From Fen-1058 sp964398185 (GTDB lineage: Bacteria > Chloroflexota > Anaerolineae > Fen-1058), in assembly GCA_964398185.1 (NCBI GenBank), contig CAYNML010000002.1, forward strand, positions 88,016 to 152,015: a stretch of 64,000 nt of DNA, in the 5' to 3' direction. Shown in pieces: positions 22,909 to 31,739 of the stretch (position 1 is the first letter of the stretch; every line of letters begins with the position of its first letter). The notes under the pieces were generated by a model, which was not told the DNA's origin, ran no database searches, and saw only the letters and a list, made by a program, of their open reading frames with translations. A program made the position numbers and the translations under genes.

Positions 22909-25281
22909 GTGACTCAGATCAACAACCCCGCCGCGGTCATTCAGACGGGAAGACCACAACCGCAGGGCCGCTTGCACACCCTGCAAACTAAGCTGCTCAT
23001 TCCCATGGTGGGCCTGATGATCGCTTCATTGTTGCTGAGCACAGTGGCCTTCGTTATCGGCACCACGCGCACGCAGGATCAGCTGCTGGAGCAGCAAATT
23101 CAGGCCGATGTGCAGCGCGTGCAGCAGGCGCTGCTCGCGCGCGCCGATCAGATGAACACGGCGGCGCGGCTGCTGGCTAACGACCCGATCGTGAATGAGG
23201 CGATCCGCTCGGCCACCGCTGAGGCGTTGGCCACGTTGAACGATCGGGCCGTGGTGGTGCGCGATCGGTTGGGGGCGGATCTAATCCAAATCTACAATCA
23301 GGCGGGCAGCGCGCGCACTAATCTGGCCGCGGCCGGTCTGTACCAGACCTCGGCGCTGCTGGGCGAAATCGGCGACGATGTCACCGGCTTGGTAACCACC
23401 GGCGACAAGCTCCTGCTGCTGTCGCAAGCCGCCTGCCCCGGTAATGCCTGCACCATCATCACGGGCCTCGATCTGGCCGCCGAGCTGAAGCGCATCGTGG
23501 CGCGCGAACACCTGCCCGCCGAGTTGGGCTTGAAGGTCAGGGAGCAGCGCATCACCACGCGGCCTGATTTGATGTTGGATGCGCCCAATGGCCGCCACGG
23601 CGAAGAGTTCAGCTGGCGCACCCTCTTTTCCCTGGCCGCCACGCCCGTCCAGCTCAGCGCCGTCCGGCAGACGTCCGATGTCGCGCAAGTAACCAACGCG
23701 GGCCTGTTGGTGATGATTGGCGCAGCGTTCATCACCTTGCTCTTGTTGATGGCCGTCAGCGTGTGGTTGACGCGCGCCATCACGCGCCCCATTCATCAAT
23801 TGAGCGCTGCCGCGACGACCCTGGCGGCCGGCGATCTATCCCGCAGCGCCGAGCTGCTGCCGGAGGCGCGCCGCTTCACCATCGGCGATCGCGACGAGAT
23901 CGGCTCGCTCCGCCAGACCTTTCGTCACATGGCCGCGCAGCTGACGGCCTCGCACGCCCGCCTGGAAGACAAGGTGCGCGAGCGCACGCAACAGCTGACC
24001 GCCGCCGCCGAAGTGGCGCGCGCCGCTTCGGCCAGTCTCGATCTGGATGTGACGCTGCGCCAGGCGGTGGACTCCATCTGTGAGCGCTTTGGCTTCTATC
24101 ACGCCGCCATCTTCATTTTTGACTCGGCCAGCAATCAACTGGTTTTGCGGGAAAGCCTGGGCAGCGCGGGCGAAGCGTTGAAGGCCAGCCAGTATTCACT
24201 GGCGCTGGGGTCGCGCTCGTTGGTGGGCACGGCGGCCCTGCGGCGCCAGCCGCAGATCGCGCCAGACGTCACCGCCGATCCACGCCATCTTAACAACCCG
24301 CTGCTGCTCGACACGCGCTCGGAAGCCGCCTTTCCCCTGCTTTACGGTGACGCGCTGGTCGGCGTGCTGGACGTACAGAGCACTGAGATTAATGCTTTCC
24401 CGTCCGAAATGGTTGGAGTGTTGACCACGCTGGCCGATCAGCTGGGTGTGGCGATTCACAACGCGCAGGTTTTCGCCGAACAGCGCGCCGCCGCCGAACG
24501 ATTGGCCGAGCTCGATCACTTGAAGATGCAGTTCCTGGCCAACGTGAGCCGCGAGTTTCGCACCCCGCTCAATAACGTGCAGGCCGCCACGCACTTGCTG
24601 CTCAAAGGCGCGGACGGCAAGCTCAACGACTTGCAGCGCAATGACGTGAACCGCATCGCGCAGAACAGTCAGCAGCTGCTGAGCCTGATCAACAACCTGC
24701 TCGATCACTCGCAGTTGGAAGCCGGCCAGTTGGCGCTGCAGATTCGCCGCGACGTCGATGTCAAGCAGTTGATCCAGATCACTATGTCGCAAGCGATTAC
24801 GCTGGTGGGCAGCAAGCCGATCGGGCTGGTGTCCGAGGTCGATCCCGGCCTGCCGCTGATCGAAGCCGATCCTGATCGCGTGCAGCAGATCCTGTTCAAC
24901 CTCATCGCCAATGCCGCCAAATTTACGGAGACCGGCCAGATCGGCGTGTTGGCGCACGCGGTGTACGGGCTGGGTCCGCGCAGCGAGCAAATCGAACAGT
25001 TTGTCGAGGTGCGCATCAACGATACCGGCTGCGGCATTCCGGCCGCCGAGTTAAGCCGGGTCTTTGAAGCCTTTACCCACAGCCCAACCCCGGCGGGCGG
25101 CGCGGGACTGGGCTTGAGCATCACACGCCGTCTCGTCGAACTGCACGGCGGACGCATCTGGGCTGAAAGTTCGGCCGGGCACGGCTCAACGTTCAGTTTC
25201 ATCCTGCCGGTGCGCGCGCCGCACCTGCTGGCGACGCTGCCCCTGCCGCCAGCGCTGAAGGAGTCTCATGTACCAGTCTAA
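22909..25281 (+). CDS. Membrane sensor histidine kinase (HAMP-GAF-HisKA-HATPase) lacking the phospho-accepting His
   Basis: A 790-residue sensor. Membrane helix about 29-51, an extracytoplasmic sensing region (52-260), helix about 264-287, HAMP (about 288-342), coiled coil, GAF (about 375-522), dimerisation helix and ATPase domain. The ATPase is intact: N-box NLIANAAKF (664-672), G1 DTGCGIP (705-711), G2 GAGLGLS (731-737). In the H-box the sequence is NVSREFRTPL: Arg548 (codon CGC, 24550-24552) replaces the invariant His. So autophosphorylation at the usual site should not occur. It starts with GTG 22909 and overlaps pstS by 14 bases, suggesting a role in phosphate sensing; no response regulator lies nearby. 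It may act as a phosphatase or partner of another kinase. Confidence 0.9.
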   Translation: MTQINNPAAVIQTGRPQPQGRLHTLQTKLLIPMVGLMIASLLLSTVAFVIGTTRTQDQLLEQQIQADVQRVQQALLARADQMNTAARLLANDPIVNEAIRSATAEALATLNDRAVVVRDRLGADLIQIYNQAGSARTNLAAAGLYQTSALLGEIGDDVTGLVTTGDKLLLLSQAACPGNACTIITGLDLAAELKRIVAREHLPAELGLKVREQRITTRPDLMLDAPNGRHGEEFSWRTLFSLAATPVQLSAVRQTSDVAQVTNAGLLVMIGAAFITLLLLMAVSVWLTRAITRPIHQLSAAATTLAAGDLSRSAELLPEARRFTIGDRDEIGSLRQTFRHMAAQLTASHARLEDKVRERTQQLTAAAEVARAASASLDLDVTLRQAVDSICERFGFYHAAIFIFDSASNQLVLRESLGSAGEALKASQYSLALGSRSLVGTAALRRQPQIAPDVTADPRHLNNPLLLDTRSEAAFPLLYGDALVGVLDVQSTEINAFPSEMVGVLTTLADQLGVAIHNAQVFAEQRAAAERLAELDHLKMQFLANVSREFRTPLNNVQAATHLLLKGADGKLNDLQRNDVNRIAQNSQQLLSLINNLLDHSQLEAGQLALQIRRDVDVKQLIQITMSQAITLVGSKPIGLVSEVDPGLPLIEADPDRVQQILFNLIANAAKFTETGQIGVLAHAVYGLGPRSEQIEQFVEVRINDTGCGIPAAELSRVFEAFTHSPTPAGGAGLGLSITRRLVELHGGRIWAESSAGHGSTFSFILPVRAPHLLATLPLPPALKESHVPV

Positions 25282-26092
25282 ATCCTTGATCCTGATCCTG
25301 TTGTTGCTGCTCACCGGCTGCACGAGCCAGGCCGGCGCGCTGCCGCCGACGCCCACGCCGCTGATCGGGCGTATCACGTTTGCGGGCAGCACTACGGTGC
25401 AGCCGCTGGCCGATCAGCTGGGTGTGGCTTTTCAGGCCCGGCATCCGCAGCTGGTGCTGGATATCGCCGCGGGCGGATCGGTGGTGGGCATCAAAGCCGT
25501 GCACGACGGCGCCGCCGACATCGGCATGGCCTCGCGTGCGTTGAAGGCCGAGGAAGCCGCCGGCATCGAGCAGTATCAGATCGCCAGTGACGTATTAGCC
25601 ATCGTCGTCAATCAGTCCAATCCGATCGCGGGTGTGACGCGCGATCAGCTGCGCGACATCTATCTGGGGAAGATCGTGAACTGGCAGGAACTCGGCGGCC
25701 CCGATCGACCCATCGTGCCCGTCGTGCGTGAAAAGAGTTCAGGCACGCGCGGCGCATTCGACGAGTTAGTGTTGGAGAAGCAAGACCCGCAGGGCGAGCG
25801 CTTGCAAGTCGGCGTGACCGCCGGTGATGTGGCCGCGCTGGTATCCAGCACCCCCGGCGCCATCGGCTATGTGGGCTTCGGCAGTCTCGATACCAAGCTC
25901 AAGTTGCTGGCCATCGACGGCGTGACACCCAGCCCGGAAACCGTGCGCAACAACACCTATCAACTGGTGCGGCCTTTGCTGCTGTTGACCGGTCCGCTGA
26001 CCCAACCCATCGCCCAAACTTATATCGATTTTGCGCTCAGCCCGGAAGGGCAGGCGCTGGTCGAAGCCGACGGCTGGGTGCGCGCCCGGTAG
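25268..26092 (+). CDS. pstS: PstS-like phosphate-binding lipoprotein
   Basis: A 274-residue lipoprotein (lipobox LLLTGCT, Cys18) of the PstS/SphX family. Phosphate-binding features are present: ITFAGSTTVQPLAD (first loop), AAGGSVVGIKAV, DIGMASRALK and REKSSGTRGAFDE (the SGT phosphate loop). AAGGAG precedes ATG 25268. No pstC, pstA or pstB lies in the window; together with its coupling to the kinase gene this suggests the binding protein may serve sensing, or that the permease is elsewhere. It has a Pho-type promoter through the kinase gene. Confidence 0.9.
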   Translation: MYQSKSLILILLLLLTGCTSQAGALPPTPTPLIGRITFAGSTTVQPLADQLGVAFQARHPQLVLDIAAGGSVVGIKAVHDGAADIGMASRALKAEEAAGIEQYQIASDVLAIVVNQSNPIAGVTRDQLRDIYLGKIVNWQELGGPDRPIVPVVREKSSGTRGAFDELVLEKQDPQGERLQVGVTAGDVAALVSSTPGAIGYVGFGSLDTKLKLLAIDGVTPSPETVRNNTYQLVRPLLLLTGPLTQPIAQTYIDFALSPEGQALVEADGWVRAR

Positions 26093-26125
26093 CGGATGCG
26101 TAAGCGCGCGTGAAGTGAAGCACTA

Positions 26126-26189
26126 TTAAGAAGGTTTAAGCAAATCTTGACGCAGCTTTGACTTCAACCCTGCGCGTATGCGGTATGAT
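26126..26189 (+). promoter_or_regulatory. Pho-box-like array upstream of the 5'-nucleotidase gene
   Basis: TTAAG (26126), TTAAG (26136), TTGAC (26147) and TTGAC (26158) are spaced 10, 11 and 11 bases. A TATGAT (26184-26189) stands 26 bases after the last unit, which is 11 plus the usual 15, as if one repeat had decayed. This is a weaker copy than those before the kinase, phoX and surE. Confidence 0.55.
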
Positions 26190-26223
26190 TATGCAGCAGT
26201 CACATTTTTCAGGAGGAAGATCC

Positions 26224-29200
26224 ATGATGTTACGCCGTATTCCCGCCCTGTTGACAGCGACGTTGGGGACACTGGCCCTGCTGGCCGTCCTGGCGCTCGC
26301 AATTCAACCCACGGCGGCACAGCCGCTGCCGGCGCTTGCCGCTGTGGCGGACGTTCCAATCGAGCGCCCCGCCGCGCCGCAGGCGTTGAACCTCACGCCC
26401 ACCAACGCGATCTCGTTGACCGTGCTGGGCACGTACGCCACCAACGCGTATTCCACCGCGCGCAGCGCTGCCGAGATTGTTGATTACGATCCGGTGAGCC
26501 AGACGTTGTATATCGTCAATAACTACAGCTACACGCTCGACATTGTGAGCATCGCCAATCCCGGCGCACCGACGCTGGTGACCGCGGTGCCGTTGTCGCC
26601 GACGTACGGCGCCAACCCCAACAGCGCCGCCGTGTATAACGGCCTCATCGCCGTGGCCGTCGAGGCCGTCTCCAGGACGCAGCCCGGCCAGGTGGTGTTC
26701 TTCGATCGGGCGGGGAACTACCTGAACAACGTGGCCGTCGGTTCACTGCCCGATATGGTGACCTTCACACCCAACGGCCGGTATCTGCTCGTCGCCAACG
26801 AAGGCGAGCCGAACGAGAATTACACAATCGATCCGGAAGGTTCGATCAGCGTGATCGATCTATCGGGCGGGGTGATGTCCGCCAGTGTGACGACGTTGGG
26901 CTTCACGCACATCAACACGGGCACGCTCGATCCGCGCGTGCGCGTCTTCGGGCCAAACGCTACCCTGGCGCAGGACCTGGAGCCCGAATACATCGCCGTG
27001 GCGCCGGATTCCAGCAGGGCGTGGGTGGCGCTGCAAGAAGCGAATGCCCTTGGTGTGATCGATCTCAAGACGCTGACGGTCACGCAGATCGTGGCGCTGG
27101 GCTTCAAAGATCACGCGCTGGCCGGCAACGCCTTCGACGGCAGCGATCGCGACGGACCGGGATCCGGCGGCAGCAGCCAGGGCGCGATCAGCATCACCAA
27201 CTGGCCGGTGTGGGGTATGTATCAGCCCGACGGTCTGGCGCTGTATCAGTCGGCGGGCAAGCAGTATCTGGTCTCCGCCAACGAAGGCGATACGCGCGAC
27301 TATGGGGCCGCGTACAACGAAGAAGCGCGCGTCAGCACGTTGACGTTCGATCCGTCGTTCCCCAACTCGGCCACCTTGAAGACCGAAGACGCGATCGGGC
27401 GCTTGACGATCTCGAAGGCCAGCCACAACTTCACGACGACCTACACCGCCGATCCCGATCTGGACGGCGACATCGATCAATTGTTTGTGCCCGGCGGCCG
27501 TTCGTTCTCCATCTGGTCGATCACGGGCACGCTGCTGTTTGACAGTGGCGACGCCGTGGAACGCATCACGGCGGCGCAGCAACCGGCCTGGTTCAACAGC
27601 GATGCCACCGGCGGTTTTGACACCCGCAGCGACAACAAAGGCCCGGAGCCTGAGACCGTCGCGTTGGGCGCGATCAACAATCGGCAGTATGCCTTCATCG
27701 GGTTGGAGCGCATCGGCGGCGTGATGGCCTTCGACGTCACCGATCCGGCAGCGGTGACGTTCGCGCAGTGGGTCAACAATCGCGTGTACACCACGACGTT
27801 GACGCCGGAAGCGAAAGACCTCGGCCCCGAGGGCTTGAAGTTCATCCCGGCGGACAAAAGCCCCAACGGCAAGCCGCTGTTGATCGTGGCGAATGAAGTC
27901 AGCGGCTCGACGACGGTGTACGAGATTTCGTACCATACGCCGTTCAACCTGACCATCATGCACACCAACGACTTTCACGCGCGCGTCGATCAGTATCAGA
28001 GCAGCGGCGCGTTCTGCCCCATTACGGGCACGGGCTGCATCGCCGGTTCGGCGCGGTTGGCCACCAAGATCAACGAACTGCGCGCCGCCAACGATCACTC
28101 GCTCTTGGTAGACGCGGGCGATCAGTTCCAGGGCACGCTGTACTACATCCAGTACAAGTCCGACATTCTCACGCGCACGATGAACGCGCTGGGCTATCAG
28201 GCCATGGCCGTGGGCAATCACGAATTCGACGACGGCCCAGCTGAGCTGCGTACGTTCATCGATGGCGTCAACTTCCCAGTTTTGAGCAGCAACATCGATG
28301 CGACGAACGAGCCGCTGCTGGCGGGCAAGATTCAGCCTTCCACGGTGATCACGGTCGGCGGCCAGCCGATCGGCGTGGTGGGCCTGACCACCAGTGAGAC
28401 GCCGCAGCTGTCCAGCCCCGGCAGCAACATCACCTTCACGGCCGAAGTGACCGCGCTGCAAAACACGGTCAACGCACTGCAAGCGCAGGGCATCGATCAC
28501 ATCGTGGCGTTGACGCACCTCGGTTATGATGTCGATCTCAGTCTGGCGCAAGTGATCACCGGCGTCGATGTGATCATCGGCGGGCACAGTCACAGTTTCC
28601 TGTACACGCCCATCACGACCACCAACGGCGACACACCGGCGGGCCTGTATCCGACCGTGGTGACTGCGCTCGACGGCAATCCGGTGCTGGTGGCGACGGC
28701 CTATCAGTGGGGACGCTACCTGGGCAATCTGAATGTGACTTTCAGCCCCACCGGTACGGTGGCAAGCTATGGCGGCAATCCCATCTTCATGGCGAACAGC
28801 ATTCCGCAAGACCCGGTGGTGCAGGGCATCATCTCGCCCACGTACAACGTGCCGCTGGAAGCGCTCCGCAACACGGTAGTCGCCACGACGACCGCGCCGA
28901 TGAGCCTGACCATCAATTCTGTGCAAATCTGTCGCGAGCGCGAATGCGAGTTGGGCAACTTCGTGGCCGAAGCGATGTTGTGGAAGATCAACTCGACGCT
29001 GCCTGTGACCGATCACTATCAGATCGTCTTCCAGAACGGCGGCGGTCTGCGCGCCCCGATCGATCAAGGCTCCGTCACGGTGGGTGAAGTGATGGAACTG
29101 CTGCCGTTCGGCAACGCCATCGCCACGTTCGAGTTGACGGGCACGCACGTCATCAGCGCGGTGGAGAACGGCCTGAGCCGTTTCCAGCAATCGGGCAATG

Positions 29201-31434
29201 GCCGCTTCGCGCAGGTGGCCGGGCTGCGCTACAAATTCGATCCGACCAGGCCCGTCAACTCCCGCATCATCTCGGTCACCGTCAAGAACAAAGTGACGGG
29301 CGTGTACGAGCCGCTGAATCCGGCCAGGGTCTATCGGCTGGTGTCCAACGACTTCATGCGCCGCGGCGGCGATGGTTACACCGTCTTCCGTGACTTCGCC
29401 ATCAACCCGTACGACTTTGGCCCGGCGCTCGATCAAGCCGCGATGGATTACCTGATGTCGTTCCCGAATGCGACCTACACGCCCTTCCTCGACGGGCGCA
29501 TCCTGCAGCAGGGTTACGCGCGGCTGGCCGTGGCGCACCTGGCGCCGTTTGCCAACACACCGGCAGGCGCCAGTGTCACCGTCACGCTCGACAGCACACC
29601 CGTGCTCACCAACTTCGTGTACGGCGCGTCCACCGGTTACATCACCGTGACCGACGGCGCGCATCTCGTGCAGATCTATCCCGCCGGCAGCGCGTCACCC
29701 GCCATCTCGAGCAGCGTGGTCCTGTCGGCCAATCAATCTTACTCGGCCATTGCCATTGGCGACGGCGCGAATCAACCGCTGAGCTTGCTCGCGCTGCTGG
29801 ACACCACCGCACCCATCAGCGGCAGCGCCCGGGTCCGCATCGGGCACTTGGCCCCGTTCGCCGACACCATCACTGACACGCTGGCCGATGTGCGCCTGCA
29901 GGACGGCACGCTGCTGTTGGGCGACGTGCCCTTCGGCGCAGCGGCGCCGTATCTCACACTCCCGGCGGGCACGTACGATCTGAAGATCACCGCTCCCGGC
30001 GGCTACCCCACGTTGATCGATCCGCTGCCGGTGGCCCTGAACTCCAACGCCATCTTGTCGGTCTTCGCCACGGGCGACGGTACTCAGCAACCGCTGGGCG
30101 CGTTCGCATGGACCAGCACGCAGGTCGGCTCGTTCCTGCCGCTGGGCGCGCAGCTTGCGGTGGCACACCTGGCGCCGTTTGCGAGCACCCTCGCCGGCAC
30201 CAGCGTGACCATCACGCTCAACAGCACGCCAGTGTTGACGGATTTCGTGTACGGCGAATCCACCGGCTATCTGGTGGCGCCGGAAGGCCCGAATCGGGTT
30301 GATGTCTATGTCGGCTCAAGCCTTGCGCCGTTCCACACCGTGACCGTGACGCTGTCGCAGGCGGAATCGAACTCGCTCATCGCCCGCGGCGACGGCATTA
30401 ACTTTGCCGTCGACATCGTGCGCGGCATCGATGATACTGTACCGGTCAGCGGCAGCGCCAAGATCCGCCTCGGACATCTGGCTCCGTTCACCAACACCAT
30501 CGCCGGCTCGTGGGCCGATGTGCGCCTGCAGGATGGCGCCTTGTTGCTGGGCAATATGCCCTTCGGTTCGCTCGCGTCGTATCTCACCCTCCCGGCGGGC
30601 ACGTACGATCTGAAGATCACCGCCCCCGGCGGCTATCCCACGTTGATCGATCCGCTGCCGGTGACGCTGAACTCCAATGACATCCTGTCGGTGTTCGCCA
30701 CGGGCAACGGCACCTTGCAACCGCTGGGCGCGTTCGCGTGGACTAGCACACAGCCGGGTTCGTTCCTGCCGCTGGGCGCGCAGCTAGCGGTGGCCCATCT
30801 GGCGCCGTTTGCCAACACCTTGGCCGGTACCAGCGTGACGGTCACGCTGAATGCCACGCCCGTGCTCACCGACTTTATCTACGGCGAATCGACCGGCTAC
30901 CTGCCCGTTCCGGAAGGCGCGAACCTGGTGGAGATCTTCCCGGCAGGCAGCGCTTCGCCCGCCATTACGGCCAGCGTGAATCTGACTCAGGCGCTTTCGT
31001 ACTCCGCCATCGCCATCGGTGACGGAGCCAATCAACCGTTGAGCTTGCTGGCCTTGCTTGATGACACTATGCCCATCAGCGGCAGCGCCCGCGTCCGTAT
31101 CGGACATCTGGCGCCGTTCGCGGCGGGCAGCGCCACAGCCGATGTGCGCTTGCAGGACGGCACGGCCATCCTGACTAACGTGGTGTTCAGTCAGGTCGCA
31201 CCGTACTTGACCCTGGCGGCGGGCACGTATGATCTGAAGATCACCGCGCCCGGCGGCGCTCCAACACTGATCGATCCACTGCCGGTCACACTGAACTCCA
31301 ACGAGGTGCTGTCGGTGTTCGCTGCCGGCAACGGCACGCTGCAGAAGTTGGGCGTCTTTGCCTGGCCCGGCAATCAGGCGGGCTTCTTCCTGCCGCTGAT
31401 GAAGTTCATCTATCTGCCGCTCATCACCCGCTAA
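26224..31434 (+). CDS. Secreted choice-of-anchor/5'-nucleotidase fusion with six DUF4397-type repeats
   Basis: A 1736-residue exported protein that probably strips phosphate from nucleotides outside the cell. Signal peptide about 1-38 (LLTATLGTLALLAVLALA). Residues about 50-560 form a beta-propeller of the choice-of-anchor I type (DYDPVSQTLYIVNNYSYTLD, LLVANEGEPNENY). Residues about 575-1090 are a UshA-type 5'-nucleotidase: MHTNDFH (metal ligands Asp583, His585), DAGDQF (Asp633), GNHEFD (Asn665, His666) and GGHSHS. Then come six repeats (1099 onward, LAVAHLAPFA and VRIGHLAPFA types). GGAGG precedes ATG 26224, favouring it over the upstream start. No C-terminal sorting motif is seen. Confidence 0.9.
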   Translation: MMLRRIPALLTATLGTLALLAVLALAIQPTAAQPLPALAAVADVPIERPAAPQALNLTPTNAISLTVLGTYATNAYSTARSAAEIVDYDPVSQTLYIVNNYSYTLDIVSIANPGAPTLVTAVPLSPTYGANPNSAAVYNGLIAVAVEAVSRTQPGQVVFFDRAGNYLNNVAVGSLPDMVTFTPNGRYLLVANEGEPNENYTIDPEGSISVIDLSGGVMSASVTTLGFTHINTGTLDPRVRVFGPNATLAQDLEPEYIAVAPDSSRAWVALQEANALGVIDLKTLTVTQIVALGFKDHALAGNAFDGSDRDGPGSGGSSQGAISITNWPVWGMYQPDGLALYQSAGKQYLVSANEGDTRDYGAAYNEEARVSTLTFDPSFPNSATLKTEDAIGRLTISKASHNFTTTYTADPDLDGDIDQLFVPGGRSFSIWSITGTLLFDSGDAVERITAAQQPAWFNSDATGGFDTRSDNKGPEPETVALGAINNRQYAFIGLERIGGVMAFDVTDPAAVTFAQWVNNRVYTTTLTPEAKDLGPEGLKFIPADKSPNGKPLLIVANEVSGSTTVYEISYHTPFNLTIMHTNDFHARVDQYQSSGAFCPITGTGCIAGSARLATKINELRAANDHSLLVDAGDQFQGTLYYIQYKSDILTRTMNALGYQAMAVGNHEFDDGPAELRTFIDGVNFPVLSSNIDATNEPLLAGKIQPSTVITVGGQPIGVVGLTTSETPQLSSPGSNITFTAEVTALQNTVNALQAQGIDHIVALTHLGYDVDLSLAQVITGVDVIIGGHSHSFLYTPITTTNGDTPAGLYPTVVTALDGNPVLVATAYQWGRYLGNLNVTFSPTGTVASYGGNPIFMANSIPQDPVVQGIISPTYNVPLEALRNTVVATTTAPMSLTINSVQICRERECELGNFVAEAMLWKINSTLPVTDHYQIVFQNGGGLRAPIDQGSVTVGEVMELLPFGNAIATFELTGTHVISAVENGLSRFQQSGNGRFAQVAGLRYKFDPTRPVNSRIISVTVKNKVTGVYEPLNPARVYRLVSNDFMRRGGDGYTVFRDFAINPYDFGPALDQAAMDYLMSFPNATYTPFLDGRILQQGYARLAVAHLAPFANTPAGASVTVTLDSTPVLTNFVYGASTGYITVTDGAHLVQIYPAGSASPAISSSVVLSANQSYSAIAIGDGANQPLSLLALLDTTAPISGSARVRIGHLAPFADTITDTLADVRLQDGTLLLGDVPFGAAAPYLTLPAGTYDLKITAPGGYPTLIDPLPVALNSNAILSVFATGDGTQQPLGAFAWTSTQVGSFLPLGAQLAVAHLAPFASTLAGTSVTITLNSTPVLTDFVYGESTGYLVAPEGPNRVDVYVGSSLAPFHTVTVTLSQAESNSLIARGDGINFAVDIVRGIDDTVPVSGSAKIRLGHLAPFTNTIAGSWADVRLQDGALLLGNMPFGSLASYLTLPAGTYDLKITAPGGYPTLIDPLPVTLNSNDILSVFATGNGTLQPLGAFAWTSTQPGSFLPLGAQLAVAHLAPFANTLAGTSVTVTLNATPVLTDFIYGESTGYLPVPEGANLVEIFPAGSASPAITASVNLTQALSYSAIAIGDGANQPLSLLALLDDTMPISGSARVRIGHLAPFAAGSATADVRLQDGTAILTNVVFSQVAPYLTLAAGTYDLKITAPGGAPTLIDPLPVTLNSNEVLSVFAAGNGTLQKLGVFAWPGNQAGFFLPLMKFIYLPLITR
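29518..31380 (+). repeat. Three tandem pairs of DUF4397-type coding repeats
   Basis: Alternating units of about 100 codons, LAVAHLAPF (29521, 30157, 30784) and VRIGHLAPF or IRLGHLAPF (29836, 30463, 31096), are nearly the same at DNA level, with runs such as GGCACGTACGATCTGAAGAT in several copies. Recent duplication or gene conversion is likely, and short-read assembly here could be wrong. Confidence 0.8.
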
Positions 31435-31461
31435 CTCGTCCCCCGATGCTGTAACGCTTGT

Positions 31462-31498
31462 CAACAGCGGAGGCCACCCGGTCTCCGCTGTTGCTTTA
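31462..31498 (+). terminator. Terminator after the 5'-nucleotidase gene
   Basis: CAACAGCGGAG and CTCCGCTGTTG (11-bp stem, 10-base loop) followed by CTTTAT, 28 bases after the stop. Confidence 0.8.
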
Positions 31499-31613
31499 TC
31501 CGGCAGATGTTCGACGGCGTGCTTCCGGGCTGCGCCGATACAACGCCAGCCGTTGAGCCTCCTCGCCACTGCGCCGCGCATTTCCCCGATCGGCCTCAGC
31601 GATTTTTACAGGG

Positions 31614-31677
31614 TTAAGACGCGGTGAAGAAAGCTTTACACGCCGTTTAACGCGGCTTGAGACTCGTGTGCTAAAGT
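31614..31677 (+). promoter_or_regulatory. Five-unit Pho-box-like array and -10 for phoX
   Basis: TTAAG (31614), TGAAG (31625), TTACA (31636), TTAAC (31647) and TTGAG (31657) are spaced 11, 11, 11 and 10 bases, the longest array in the window. TAAAGT (31672-31677), preceded by TGC, starts exactly 15 bases after the start of the last unit. The gene's ribosome site follows about 50 bases later. Confidence 0.75.
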
Positions 31678-31739
31678 CAAAACGATATGGCAGACACCTC
31701 TCTAGACCATTCCACTTCCATTCAAATCAGGAGAAGATC

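Noticed and set aside
26860..29664. A 934-codon open frame antisense to the 5'-nucleotidase gene
   Set aside because: Its translation is Arg/His/Asp-rich and repetitive with no domain; long antisense frames are expected from the high GC third positions. The sense frame has intact catalytic motifs and a signal peptide.
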